Shown: positions 50,435-61,533 of the stretch, one piece after another
Numbering within the stretch: position 1 is the stretch's first letter
Layout: each line of letters starts with the position of its first letter
Source: Thermoplasmata archaeon
GTDB lineage: Archaea; Thermoplasmatota; Thermoplasmata; Lutacidiplasmatales; UBA184
NCBI GenBank assembly: GCA_027315165.1
Contig: DAHUYN010000006.1
Location: 1-64,000, forward strand
DNA length: 64,000 nucleotides
Reading direction: 5' to 3'
Notes under the pieces: generated by a model
Databases searched by the model: none
What the model saw: the letters and a program-made list of their open reading frames with translations, nothing else
What the model was told of the DNA's origin: nothing
Translations under genes and position numbers: made by a program

Positions 50435-51047
50435 GGGTGGCCGAGCGCGCCCCCTCGCGCCGGTCGAACGCGTTGTGGAGGACGTCGATGCACTGCGACG
50501 CCCGGAGCGAGCGAGGGCCGAGGCTCACGCGAGGCACCCCGGAGCGCTCGAGCTGGACCTGCTCGGCGGGCGTCGGGTCCTCCGGGTCGCTCAGGACGGC
50601 GGCGAACTCTGTGGCCTGAGGTCGGAACGACTCGACGGGAGCGCCCGTCTCCGTCAGCCAGAGAGCCCCGTCGAAGGACAGGAACGCCTCGAGCTCGGCC
50701 GCCGGGTCGGCCGGGCCGACGAGCAGACCGGGCGACGACTCGACCTCCTGCGTAAGCGGGATCGCCCGCACGAGGGCGTTCTTGAGGAGCGCCGCCGTCG
50801 ACCGCTCGTCCGGGTTGAGGTGGCGCAGGCGGGCCCCCACGAGCCTCACCCGGCGCGGCCCCGGCGGCGACAGGCTCGAGAAGAGCACCGTGAGCTCGGT
50901 GTCGCGCCTCAGGTCGTTCGAGAGCGTGAACGCGGTCGAGACGGCGCGCGCGACCTCGTCGACCCGTCCGCCCCCTCCCGCGAGGTCGTTGAGAGTGAAC
51001 TGACCGCCGGTCGGCACACGGTGCGCGAGGAGGAGGAACCGACGCAT
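50388..51047 (-). CDS. trmY: tRNA pseudouridine N1-methyltransferase TrmY family
   Basis: MRRFLLLAHRVPTGGQFTLNDLAGGGGRVDEVARAVSTAFTLSNDLRRDTELTVLF ... GVPRVSLGPRSLRASQCIDVLHNAFDRR. Confidence 0.88.
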   Translation of the reverse strand: MRRFLLLAHRVPTGGQFTLNDLAGGGGRVDEVARAVSTAFTLSNDLRRDTELTVLFSSLSPPGPRRVRLVGARLRHLNPDERSTAALLKNALVRAIPLTQEVESSPGLLVGPADPAAELEAFLSFDGALWLTETGAPVESFRPQATEFAAVLSDPEDPTPAEQVQLERSGVPRVSLGPRSLRASQCIDVLHNAFDRREGARSATPTAGRPADRSGPDPA

Positions 51048-51100
51048 GCCGCGAGGCGGGAGCCCCGCGGGGAGATACCGTTGGCCCCGAAGCGCTCGAG

Positions 51101-51793
51101 TTATACGTCAGGCGTGACGCGGGCGCGGCCGCGGGGAGCGGCCGGGGCCGGCGGGGTCGGCGCGGCCGGAGGGGAGCGGCGGCGCTCGAGCCAGATCTCG
51201 TCTCCGAGCTCGTGGTAGACGGCGTGGGCCGCGAGCCCCGTGCCGGTCTCGCCGTGGGGGAGATGGAAGGCGCCCGATCGGGCAGCGTTCGTCGAGTAGA
51301 CGACGTCCTTTTCGCCCGCCTCGGCCATCGCCTGGGTCTCCTCTCGGGCCAGGTCGAAGATCCGGTCCTTCCGGAACATCCAGTAGTGGATCCGCCACTC
51401 GCGACCGTCGTAGAGGGTCGTCTCGTCGCGCTCGGTCTCGAGGATGCCCGTGTCCTCGAGCATGTAGAACGTGTCGCGGTCGTCCGGCTCGAGGACGTTG
51501 TCGATGATCCTCTCGTTGAAGCCGAAGAAGTTCAGCACGTGGGCGGCGATCGCCCGGGCATCCTCGGGCCGCATGCCGTCGTGCCCGACCGAACGACGGA
51601 TCGCCTTGGCGAGGGAGTCATGGTCGACCGGGCCCGCGATCTGGAGCACCGCATCCTCCGGGAGGCCGGCCCGAGTCGTCGTGATGTCCTCGGCGGTCCT
51701 CAGCGGGACCGGGTTCCGAAGCGTGTAGGGGCGCGAAGGCGGGGTCCCGCGAACGTTCCCGGACCGTTCCATGATGAAAGAATCCCAGACCAC
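51101..51793 (-). CDS. Conserved-looking hypothetical (putative archaeal DUF)
   Basis: Protein-like ORF: GHDGMRPEDARAIAAHVLNFFGFNERIIDNVLEPDDRDTFYMLEDTGILETERDETTLYDGREWRIHYWMF. Confidence 0.7.
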   Translation of the reverse strand: MVWDSFIMERSGNVRGTPPSRPYTLRNPVPLRTAEDITTTRAGLPEDAVLQIAGPVDHDSLAKAIRRSVGHDGMRPEDARAIAAHVLNFFGFNERIIDNVLEPDDRDTFYMLEDTGILETERDETTLYDGREWRIHYWMFRKDRIFDLAREETQAMAEAGEKDVVYSTNAARSGAFHLPHGETGTGLAAHAVYHELGDEIWLERRRSPPAAPTPPAPAAPRGRARVTPDV

Positions 51794-51895
51794 GGTATAA
51801 AGACCTTCTGGCGCCCGTCTGCGTCGCCGCTCCGGCCCTGCGATGTCGCGCGCCCCCGGGACGGCCGCCGGCGCCGCCCCCGGCTGCCGTTGGGA

Positions 51896-52471
51896 CTATC
51901 GGCGTCCCCTCGACATCGGGGCGAGCGCCTCGAGCCGGGGCCGCCAGTCCTCGGTCTCGATCCGGGCCTCGAGCGGGGCAAGCTGGTCGAACGCCGGTCC
52001 GAGCGGGAGCACGGAGCGGGCGAGGTAGACGTGGGCGAAGCCCCCGGGCGAGGGTCCCCCCCAGCCGCGAGGGCTCCGTTCGAGCGCACGGAACTCGTAG
52101 TACTCGGGGGCCGGCACGAACCAGATCAGCCCGTCGTCGGTCGCCTTGGCCCCGGCGGGAGGGCGGAGCTCGGTCCGGAGGCCGAGGTGGCGCACGACGG
52201 CGGCCGGCAGGTTGAAGAGGAGCCGCTCCGACACGCGCGCCGGGGCGATGAACCGGTTCCGCACGGTCTCGACGGGGACGATCTCCCGCGAGGCGTAGGA
52301 TCCGACGACCCGGACGATGCCGGGCCCCCGCGCGAGGAAGGAGAGCCCGCGGCTCGGCGACCGTAGCTCGCGGACCGCCTTCGGGTCGAACTGGATGAGG
52401 GTCGCGACCTCCGCGGGGAGCTGGGCGGCGAGCCAGGTCGGGTGCACGGCCCGGAGGACGACGTACTCCAT
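51896..52471 (-). CDS. Hypothetical protein
   Basis: MEYVVLRAVHPTWLAAQLPAEVATLIQFDPKAVRELRSPSRGLSFLARGPGIVRVVGSY ... LLFNLPAAVVRHLGLRTEL; promoter-like A/T patch upstream. Confidence 0.6.
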   Translation of the reverse strand: MEYVVLRAVHPTWLAAQLPAEVATLIQFDPKAVRELRSPSRGLSFLARGPGIVRVVGSYASREIVPVETVRNRFIAPARVSERLLFNLPAAVVRHLGLRTELRPPAGAKATDDGLIWFVPAPEYYEFRALERSPRGWGGPSPGGFAHVYLARSVLPLGPAFDQLAPLEARIETEDWRPRLEALAPMSRGRR

Positions 52472-52494
52472 CGCGACGGCCGGACGACGCCGGA

Positions 52495-53205
52495 CTACCT
52501 ATTTGAACCCTCATCGGGCGGCCGGGCACCGTTCACGAGAGGGCGCGGGCGCAGGCGCCGGATCACCGGGACGATGGCGCGGAGCGACTCGGCCCGGAGC
52601 GACACGTCCGCGGCCCTTGTGACCGCCTCGTCAGAGGTGTTGAGGGCGATCCCGGCGCCGACCTGGGGGAACAGCGCGGCGTCGGCCCAGCCGTCCCCGA
52701 CGTGGACGACCTCCCTCGCGGCCAGGTCGAACCTCTCGAGCAGGCGCGCGAGCCCGCCCGCCTTGTCGGCGTGAGTCGGGCCGACCGCGAGAATCGTCCC
52801 GTCGCCGCCGACGACCGTGCCGCGGGTCCCCTCCGCCGCGTCGAACCCGAAGCGACGGGCGTACCAGGCGCAGACGTACTCGGGGTTGTGGGTGAGGAGG
52901 GCCGAGCGGACCCCGACCGCGCGGAGCGTCGCCAAGGCCTCGCCGATGTCGGCGAGCTTCGGTGTCGCCTCCAAGAGCCGCTCGACCTCGGCGACGGAGA
53001 GCCCGACGGCGAGCTCGAGGAGCTCGCGGAGGTGCTCGTCCTCCCCGACCTCGTGCGCGAGGAACCGGGCCTGGCTCTCGCGGAACGCCTCCTCGCGGTG
53101 CGTCGCCTTCGCGATGACCGACCAGCCGTGGACCCTCGTGAGGGTCCCGTCGAGGTCGAAGGTCGCGAGGCGGAAGCCGGGCGCGTCCGGAGGCTCAGCG
53201 CGCAC
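52495..53205 (-). CDS. HAD-superfamily phosphatase (SerB-like)
   Basis: ATFDLDGTLTRVHGWSVIAK, RSALLTHNPEYVCAWYARRFGFDAA, DKAGGLARLLERF, VHVGDGWADAALFPQVGAGIALN. Confidence 0.9.
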   Translation of the reverse strand: MRAEPPDAPGFRLATFDLDGTLTRVHGWSVIAKATHREEAFRESQARFLAHEVGEDEHLRELLELAVGLSVAEVERLLEATPKLADIGEALATLRAVGVRSALLTHNPEYVCAWYARRFGFDAAEGTRGTVVGGDGTILAVGPTHADKAGGLARLLERFDLAAREVVHVGDGWADAALFPQVGAGIALNTSDEAVTRAADVSLRAESLRAIVPVIRRLRPRPLVNGARPPDEGSNR

Positions 53206-53473
53206 GGGCCCCCAGCCCCCGCGCCGAGCCGAGGACCACGCCCCCGACCCACAGGACGAACAGCGCCACGGCTGCGGTCGGCAGGGCCGCGAGCAGCGCG
53301 CCGGGCGAGGCGGGCAGGAGGAGGGTGGCGAAGAAGAGCCCCAGGAAGCTGAGGAGGAGCCCGACGACCACCCGCCCCTGCCGTCGACGACGCGGCGCGT
53401 CGGCGGCCGCGGGGTCGGTGGGGGACGGCGGGGTCGGGGCGTCGGGGCTCGGAGGGGCGGCCGTCCCGGCCAT
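53195..53473 (-). CDS. Small two-TM membrane protein with Pro-rich N-terminus
   Basis: 92-aa ORF overlapping the HAD gene start; GRVVVGLLLSFLGLFFATLLLPASPGALLAALPTAAVALFVLWVGGVVLG. Confidence 0.55.
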   Translation of the reverse strand: MAGTAAPPSPDAPTPPSPTDPAAADAPRRRRQGRVVVGLLLSFLGLFFATLLLPASPGALLAALPTAAVALFVLWVGGVVLGSARGLGARAR

Positions 53474-53518
53474 TTGCCGGGGGTAGGAAGCGGTGAGATA
53501 ACCCTGCCCTACGGTCCT

Positions 53519-54850
53519 CTACGACGTCCCGGGCGCCTCGGGACCCGCTCCGGTCCCGCCGTCGGCCTCGGGGATCGACGCCGGTTCGAGGGGGTGTCCG
53601 AAGCCGGCGGCCCGGACCGAGGCGGGGCCGCGAGCTCCCGAGAGACCCCCGTACCGGGCGGCCCCGAGGGGGGCGATGACCGTCGTGATGAGCCCGGCCG
53701 CGGCGACGACCGTGTAGAGCTGGGGCGTGAAGATGCCGTCCTGGAGGAGGATCACCGCCATCGCGAGCTCGACGGCGCCGCGGCTGGAGACGAGGAACCC
53801 GATCGCCTCCGCGGGCCGTTTGGCCCAGCCCAGGGCGCGCGACGTCCCGTAGCCGAGCAGGATCTTGCTCAGGATCGCGAACGCGACAAGCGCGACGAAC
53901 GCGAAGCCGGCCGCCGGGCTCGAGGCGATCCCCCAGAGGTTCATCCCGAGGCCGACGAACGCGAAGAAGAGGGGGACGAAGAACCCCCAGGTCATCGCGT
54001 CGAAGACGAGGCTCAGCGAGCGGTGCTCGGCGGGGCCCGCGCTCTCGGGCGTCACGAGGAGGCCCGCGTAGAACGCCCCGACGAGGAAGGTGAGCCCGAG
54101 GAACTGCGAGTACAACGCCGAGCCGAGCGCCATCACCATCAGCACCGCGAACCCGGCCTCCTTCGACTTCCACGTCCGGCGGAACGACCGCCGCAGCCCC
54201 TGCCACCGCCGGCTCGATCGCAGGAGGCGCAGGAACATGTGGACCGAGAGGATGCTCGCGAGGAACAGCGCGACCGAGAGCACCGACTCCGCGAGCGCCA
54301 ACCACCCGCCGCCTCCGACGACGCGCAGGAGCACGGCGAACGCCGTCACCGCCGCCAGCTCGTTGATCACCGCCGTGTTGAGGAGGAGCACGCCGAGCCG
54401 GCTCCGGCTGAGCCCGAACTGGTTCAGCATGATCCCCATCACGGGGAGGGCCGTGATGGACAGCGTCAGCGCGACGAACAGGCTCGTCGTGTAGGCGAGG
54501 GCGGGGTAGAGCAACGGCACCAGGAGGGCCCCGGCGAGGAACGGCCCGACGAAGACGACCAGGCCGAGCACCGCTGCCGGGGCGCCGGTCTCCCAGATCT
54601 GCTCGGGGCGGACCTCGAGGCCGGCGCTGACGAGGATGAAGAACGTCGCGAGGAACTGGATCCCCTGCAGCTCGGGGCTGGCCGAGGAGAGCCCGAGGTA
54701 CGGCCCGAGGAGCGTCGGACCGAGGACGATCCCGACGGCGAGCTGGCCGACGAGCGCGGCCTGACCGAGGCGGGCCGAGAGCTCGCCCAAGAGCACCGCG
54801 GCGGCGAGGAGCAGGAAGAGAGCGACCAGGAACGTCGTCTGATCCGCCAT
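53519..54850 (-). CDS. CPA2-family cation:proton antiporter (KefB/NapA-like)
   Basis: FLLLAAAVLLGELSARLGQAALVGQLAVGIVLGPTLLGPYLGL, FFILVSAGLEVRPEQIWETG, SITALPVMGIMLNQFGLSRSRLGVLLLNTAVINE. Confidence 0.9.
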   Translation of the reverse strand: MADQTTFLVALFLLLAAAVLLGELSARLGQAALVGQLAVGIVLGPTLLGPYLGLSSASPELQGIQFLATFFILVSAGLEVRPEQIWETGAPAAVLGLVVFVGPFLAGALLVPLLYPALAYTTSLFVALTLSITALPVMGIMLNQFGLSRSRLGVLLLNTAVINELAAVTAFAVLLRVVGGGGWLALAESVLSVALFLASILSVHMFLRLLRSSRRWQGLRRSFRRTWKSKEAGFAVLMVMALGSALYSQFLGLTFLVGAFYAGLLVTPESAGPAEHRSLSLVFDAMTWGFFVPLFFAFVGLGMNLWGIASSPAAGFAFVALVAFAILSKILLGYGTSRALGWAKRPAEAIGFLVSSRGAVELAMAVILLQDGIFTPQLYTVVAAAGLITTVIAPLGAARYGGLSGARGPASVRAAGFGHPLEPASIPEADGGTGAGPEAPGTS

Positions 54851-55079
54851 CCGATCTCCATGCTCCGCGGCCTCCCAGAGGACGCGGCAGTCCCGGGGGA
54901 CCGGGGGGGCCCGACGGAGGGGGGCCGGCCCGATCGGGTCGGCCGCGGCCTGGCGGGTGCTCGGGGGTTCTGCTTCGAGCTTCCCCCCATCCGATATGAA
55001 CGTTTGTCTCGGCGAGAACCGCCGGCGGGCGGCGGGCGCCTCCGCGCCGCGCAAATAGCTCTGCGGCCTCGGGCGGGGC

Positions 55080-55511
55080 GTGCGCAAGCGGCTCGAGGAC
55101 GTCGAGGCGGCCGCGCAGCGCCGGAGCCGGGCGATCGAGAGCCCGCTGGACGTCCGCTGGCGGGGCGATGCGCGCTTCGTGCACCTCGTGGTCCGGAACC
55201 CGGCCCACCAGAGCCACTACGACGTCGTCTTCCCGGCGCACCCCACGCGAGAGCACGCCTTCTGCACGTGCGCCGACTTCGCCCGCCGTGGGCTCGGGAC
55301 CTGCAAGCACGTCGAGGCCGCCTGGCTCTGGCTCGAGGATCGGGCCGGCGACCGGTCCGAGCGGCCCGAACCGCCGTCGCAACGGGCCGTCTGGGACGAG
55401 GTCGACCGGCGGCAGCGGGCCCTCCCGCGCCTGCGGCTCCCCGCGCCGCTCGCTCTACGCTACCCGGGCGAGGCCTTGCTCACGCGACGGCCGAGCCCGG
55501 CCCGCCTCTAG
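55080..55511 (+). CDS. SWIM zinc-finger domain protein
   Basis: HAFCTCADFARRGLGTCKHVEAAWLWLEDRA (CxC-x(n)-CxH). GTG start. Confidence 0.85.
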   Translation: MRKRLEDVEAAAQRRSRAIESPLDVRWRGDARFVHLVVRNPAHQSHYDVVFPAHPTREHAFCTCADFARRGLGTCKHVEAAWLWLEDRAGDRSERPEPPSQRAVWDEVDRRQRALPRLRLPAPLALRYPGEALLTRRPSPARL

Positions 55512-55588
55512 GACACGACCGCCCGCGGTCCGGACGACCGTCGGGCGGGAGAAAGGGTTCGGGAGCGGCTCAGGAGAGCTTCGCCCGT

Positions 55589-57298
<1,710 letters not shown>

Positions 57299-57502
57299 CT
57301 CTCGTTCCTCTTCGTTCCCGGCCCCCGCTTGCGCGGGAGCTTGAGGCAGCCCACGAGGGCGGCCCTACATTAACCATCTGTCGTCAGGGCCGCTACAAAG
57401 ACGGGCCCCCGTGACGGTCTTTCGCACGGAGCGGCGAGCGACAACTCTCTCCTTACGCGCCGCTCGGGCGAGCGAGCCGCCTCCCTTAAGCCTCGCCCGC
57501 CG

Positions 57503-58147
57503 ATGCGGGACGCGATGGCCCGACGCAGTTCCCGCAAGGCGGCACCCCGCGCCCGGCGACCCCGCGCCCGCCCCGCCCGCGCCCGGCGCGGCCGGTCGGC
57601 GCCCCTCCCCCGGGCCCCCCGGGCGACGGCCCCGCCCGCGAGCTCGTGGAAGGGACGCGACAGCTCGCCGGTGCTCGAGCGGTACCCGACGAAGGAGGCC
57701 AACGCCCCGGTCGGCGCCGCCACGCCCGCGCCATCGGTGGCGAGGGCCGCTCGCCCGACGGGACCCTCGGTCACGGCGGCCCCACCGCCGGCCGTCGCCG
57801 CGGCCGTGCCGGGACCGGGATCGGTGGCGACCCCGACCCCCCCGAGGGGGTTGATCACCCTCGACACGGCGTTCGACGTCGACGGCTTCTCCCAGTCGCT
57901 TGGCGAGACCTCTCTCCGGGTCGTCGTCCCGCGCGAGGACCTGGTCGAGGTCCTTCGGCGCGTCACCGACTTCATGGGGTTCGGGATCTACGTCTACGCG
58001 CTCCGGGTCTACCCCGAGCCCGCCGAGACGCTCCGTCGGTTCGTCGTCGAGCTGCAACGGGTCGACTACTCCGAGGAGCGCCGGGCGTGGCTTCCGTTCG
58101 AGGAGAAGGGTGTGAGCGACTCCCCGTTCGGCCCCTCGTCAACGTAG
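57503..58147 (+). CDS. Hypothetical protein with basic/Ala-Pro-rich N-terminus and a small folded C-terminal domain
   Basis: Arg/Ala-rich N-terminus, then LDTAFDVDGFSQSLGETSLRVVVPREDLVEVLRRVTDFMGFGIYVYALRVYPEPAETLRRFVVELQRVDY. Confidence 0.65.
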   Translation: MRDAMARRSSRKAAPRARRPRARPARARRGRSAPLPRAPRATAPPASSWKGRDSSPVLERYPTKEANAPVGAATPAPSVARAARPTGPSVTAAPPPAVAAAVPGPGSVATPTPPRGLITLDTAFDVDGFSQSLGETSLRVVVPREDLVEVLRRVTDFMGFGIYVYALRVYPEPAETLRRFVVELQRVDYSEERRAWLPFEEKGVSDSPFGPSST

Positions 58148-58195
58148 GCGACGCCGCCGACGGCGACCTAATGAGCCCCGGGCCGCTCCCGGGCC

Positions 58196-58402
58196 ATGGC
58201 CGAGAGCTCCGTCGTCGAAGGGGAGGTGCGCGCCCTCCGCCAGGAGGTCGCCGACCTCCGGAACGAGCAGCGGGAACTGCTCCGGGCCGTCGAGGAGATG
58301 TCCCGGACCTTCCGGGCCTTGGCGACGCAGCTCGGGATCGCGGGCGAACCGTACCAGCGTCGGTCCGGCGACACGAACCGGGAGCTCCCGGGGTTCGGGT
58401 AA
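58196..58402 (+). CDS. Short coiled-coil protein, unknown
   Basis: MAESSVVEGEVRALRQEVADLRNEQRELLRAVEEMSRTFRALATQLGIA heptad-like pattern. Confidence 0.5.
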   Translation: MAESSVVEGEVRALRQEVADLRNEQRELLRAVEEMSRTFRALATQLGIAGEPYQRRSGDTNRELPGFG

Positions 58403-58463
58403 GCCGGCGCGGCGCCGAGGGGCGTAGCGGCACCGCTATCCGCGCGGTCCGTAGAGGGGCGCG

Positions 58464-60242
58464 ATGGCGATCACCTACACGGTCCGGCCGGAAGCCCCTG
58501 CCACGCACCGCGCGAGCATCCTCCTCGAGGTGACCGGCGTCTCAGGGCCGTCGTTCGACCTCGTCCTCCCGTCGTGGGTGCCGGGCTCCTACCACATCCT
58601 TGACTACGCCAAGAACCTCGACCACGTCGCGGCCCGCGACGCCGGGACGAAGGCGCCGCTCGCGGTCACGAGGATCGACAAGGCCCGCTGGCGCGTCGCC
58701 CACGGCGGGGCCGTCGGGGTCGAGGTGACCTACTCGGTCTACGGTCACGGGCTCGTCACCGAGGGGTTCGACGTCACGGAGGAGCATCTCTTCCTCAACG
58801 CGGCGCTCGGCCTGCCGTACGTCGACGGCCACACGCAGGAGCCGCACGAGGTCGTCCTCCTTCTCCCGCCCGAGTGGCGGGCCTACACCGAGCTCGCGCC
58901 GGTCGGGATGCATCCCCCGAGGTTCCGAGCGAGCGACTACGACGAGCTCGTCGACGCCCCGATCGACTGCGGTCGGCCCGAGGAGCTCGGCTTCCACGCC
59001 GCGGGGATCCCGCACCGGATCCTGCTCTGCGGACAGGGCGGCAACTACGAGGCCCACCGGCTCGAGGAGGACCTCCGCCGCATCGCCGAAGCGACGGCGC
59101 GGCTCTTCGGCGGCCTTCCGATGCCGCGCTACACGTTCTTCTACCACCTCACCGACGTGCCGGACGGGGGGCTCGAGCACGCGAGCTCTTGCTCGTGCGT
59201 CGTCACAAGGACGGCGTTCCAGCCGGCGTCGAGCTACCAGCGCTTCCTCTGGCTGTCGAGCCACGAGTACTTCCACGCGATCAACGTGAAGCGGATCCGC
59301 CCCGCCGCCCTCCTCCCGTTCGACTACACCCGGGAAGCCTACACGAAGCTGCTCTGGGCGATGGAGGGGACGACCGACTACTACGGCCTCCTCCTGCTCC
59401 CCCGGGCCGGCCTCCTCTCTCCGGGGAAGTTCCTCGAAAAGCTCTCGGGCGAGGTCGTGCGCTACCTCGGGATCCCGGGCCGGCGCGCGCGCAGCCTCGA
59501 GGAGGCGTCGTTCGTCTCCTGGATCGACCTCTACCAGGCGACCGAGGAGACGAGGAACCGATCCGTCTCCTACTACCTCAAGGGGCTCCTCGTCTCCTGG
59601 GCGCTCGACCTTGAGATCCGTCACCGAACGGAGAACCGGGCCTCCCTCGACACGGGCTGGCGCGTGCTCTGGCAGCGGTTCGGCCAGCCGGGCGTCGGGG
59701 TCGGCGAGGAGGAGCTCCTCAGGACGCTCTCGGAGGCGGTCTCCCTCGACCTCGCGCCGTTCTTCCGACGCTTTGTCTCGGGCACCGAGGAGCTCGACTT
59801 CGCCGCCTACGCCCGCTTCGCGGGCCTCGAGCTCGGGCCGAAGCCGAAGACGCTCGGTCCCGAGGACGACGCGGAACCCGGCTGGCTCGGGGTCGAGCAC
59901 GAGACGCGCGACGGGCGCCTCCGTGTCACCGCCGTGCTCGACGACGGCCCGGGGCGCCGGGCCGGGCTCTCGCCGGGGGACGAGATCGTCGCGATCGACC
60001 GGAACCGGATCGCCCCCGAGGACCTCGGCAAGGCGCTCCGCCGCGCCCCGGCCGGCACCGAGGTCGAGCTGACCGTCTTCCGTCGCGGCCGCCTCGCCTT
60101 CGTCCGCGCGACGACGGGGATCGCGCCGCCCGAGAAGCTGCGGCTCTCTCCGTCGGCGACGCCCACCCCCCTCGAGCGAGCGATCTACGAGTCCTGGCTC
60201 GAAGCGAAGTGGGAGCCCCCGAAGCCAGCCGAGCCCGAGTAG
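58464..60242 (+). CDS. M61-family metallopeptidase with C-terminal PDZ domain
   Basis: DLVLPSWVPGSYHILDYAKNL, LSSHEYFHAINVKRIRP (HExxH), LWAMEGTTDYYGLLLLPRAGLLS, PDZ GWLGVEHETRDGRLRVTAVLDDGPGRRAGLSPGDEIVAIDRNRI. Confidence 0.9.
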   Translation: MAITYTVRPEAPATHRASILLEVTGVSGPSFDLVLPSWVPGSYHILDYAKNLDHVAARDAGTKAPLAVTRIDKARWRVAHGGAVGVEVTYSVYGHGLVTEGFDVTEEHLFLNAALGLPYVDGHTQEPHEVVLLLPPEWRAYTELAPVGMHPPRFRASDYDELVDAPIDCGRPEELGFHAAGIPHRILLCGQGGNYEAHRLEEDLRRIAEATARLFGGLPMPRYTFFYHLTDVPDGGLEHASSCSCVVTRTAFQPASSYQRFLWLSSHEYFHAINVKRIRPAALLPFDYTREAYTKLLWAMEGTTDYYGLLLLPRAGLLSPGKFLEKLSGEVVRYLGIPGRRARSLEEASFVSWIDLYQATEETRNRSVSYYLKGLLVSWALDLEIRHRTENRASLDTGWRVLWQRFGQPGVGVGEEELLRTLSEAVSLDLAPFFRRFVSGTEELDFAAYARFAGLELGPKPKTLGPEDDAEPGWLGVEHETRDGRLRVTAVLDDGPGRRAGLSPGDEIVAIDRNRIAPEDLGKALRRAPAGTEVELTVFRRGRLAFVRATTGIAPPEKLRLSPSATPTPLERAIYESWLEAKWEPPKPAEPE

Positions 60243-60251
60243 CGCGCCGGC

Positions 60252-61532
60252 CTAGGGGCGCCGCGCGAGCACCTTGCGGCCGTAGCGCCACTCGCCGTCC
60301 ATCGGATAGAGCCGACGCAGGCGCGTCGTCACCGTCGCGCCGATCGGCGGGGCCTCGCCGGGAGCGTCGGCGACCGGAAGGGTGACGCGAACCCCCTCCG
60401 AGAGCTCGAGAAGGACGACCCCGTAGCCGCCGCTCTCGGAGACGAGCGGGTCGAACTCCGTCGGCTGCGCGCCCGGGGCCACGACGGTCGCGGCGACGAC
60501 CGTGCCGTCCCGCGGCAGCGCGACGCGCGTGAGGCCGTCGACCGCCCGGCAGCGGCGGCAGAGCCCGCGGGGCGGGAAGGTGACCGAGGCACACCGCGAG
60601 CACCGCTCCCCTTCGAAGCGCCAGCGTGCCGGAAGGTTCTCGAGATACCGAGGTCTCGGGACGTAGGCCCCCTCCGAGACCGCCGTCGCAAGGTCGGGCT
60701 CGGACCGCGCGTCCCTCAAGAGCGTCGGGGGCGCGACCGGCTCCCATGCGCCGTTCCAGGCGACCGGGCCGCCCAGCCGAACCCCGAGGAAGTGAGTCGC
60801 CTCGACCCCGACGGTCGCGAGGATCCCTTCGCCGCCCGGCCCGAGCCGCTCGACGAGACGGCGGAGTCCCAGCGCCGTCGGGACCGTCGGCGCCGCTCCG
60901 AGGCCGACCGGAGCGGCCGGACTCGTCTCGGCGCTCGCCTCTGGCTGTTGTCGGCGCCAGGCGGAGAGAAGAACGGGGGGCGCCTCTCTCGCGACCAGCT
61001 GCAGCGCGAGGGCGCTCGACGGACTCGCGAGGCCGGTCGAGGCCGTCGCCGCGCGGCACCAGGCCTCCGCGTCGGGGGGATGGTGGGCCGCGTGACGACG
61101 TCCGCCGTGCTCCAACACCGAGAGCCCCACGCCCTCGGCGATCTCGAAAGCGACCCCTCCGGCCCCGCTCTCCGGATGCGCGGTCGCCGGCGTCGAGGGG
61201 TCGACGACCGCGACGAGCGCGCGGCCGTCGGAGGGCGCCCGGCTCGCGAGCGCGAGGGCCGCCGCGAGCGCGCCGGGCCCCTCCCCGTGGTGCCGCACCG
61301 CGACGTGAGGAACGCCGAGAAGCTCGGGCAGCGCGGCCTCCGCCTCGGCGTTGTAGCGGCCGACGAGGTCGAGCGCGACGACCGGTCCGGCGGCGCCGCC
61401 GGGGCGGTCGACGAGCGCTTCGAGCAGCTCGGCGGCGATCGTGACAGGGTCCTCGTCCGGCCCCTCGACCTCGAGAGCGCCGGTGCGCCAGCGGCTCCGG
61501 TAGGCGGTCCCGGCCACGATCGCCCGCGCCAT
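60252..61532 (-). CDS. Degenerate HMG-CoA synthase-like domain fused to a C-terminal DUF35 Zn-ribbon/OB domain
   Basis: N-terminal part has HMGS/thiolase-fold-like spacing without ACxAG or HQPN motifs; C-terminal WRFEGERCSRCASVTFPPRGLCRRCRAVDGLTRVALPRDGTVVAATVV is typical of DUF35. Confidence 0.7.
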   Translation of the reverse strand: MARAIVAGTAYRSRWRTGALEVEGPDEDPVTIAAELLEALVDRPGGAAGPVVALDLVGRYNAEAEAALPELLGVPHVAVRHHGEGPGALAAALALASRAPSDGRALVAVVDPSTPATAHPESGAGGVAFEIAEGVGLSVLEHGGRRHAAHHPPDAEAWCRAATASTGLASPSSALALQLVAREAPPVLLSAWRRQQPEASAETSPAAPVGLGAAPTVPTALGLRRLVERLGPGGEGILATVGVEATHFLGVRLGGPVAWNGAWEPVAPPTLLRDARSEPDLATAVSEGAYVPRPRYLENLPARWRFEGERCSRCASVTFPPRGLCRRCRAVDGLTRVALPRDGTVVAATVVAPGAQPTEFDPLVSESGGYGVVLLELSEGVRVTLPVADAPGEAPPIGATVTTRLRRLYPMDGEWRYGRKVLARRP

Positions 61533-61533
61533 C

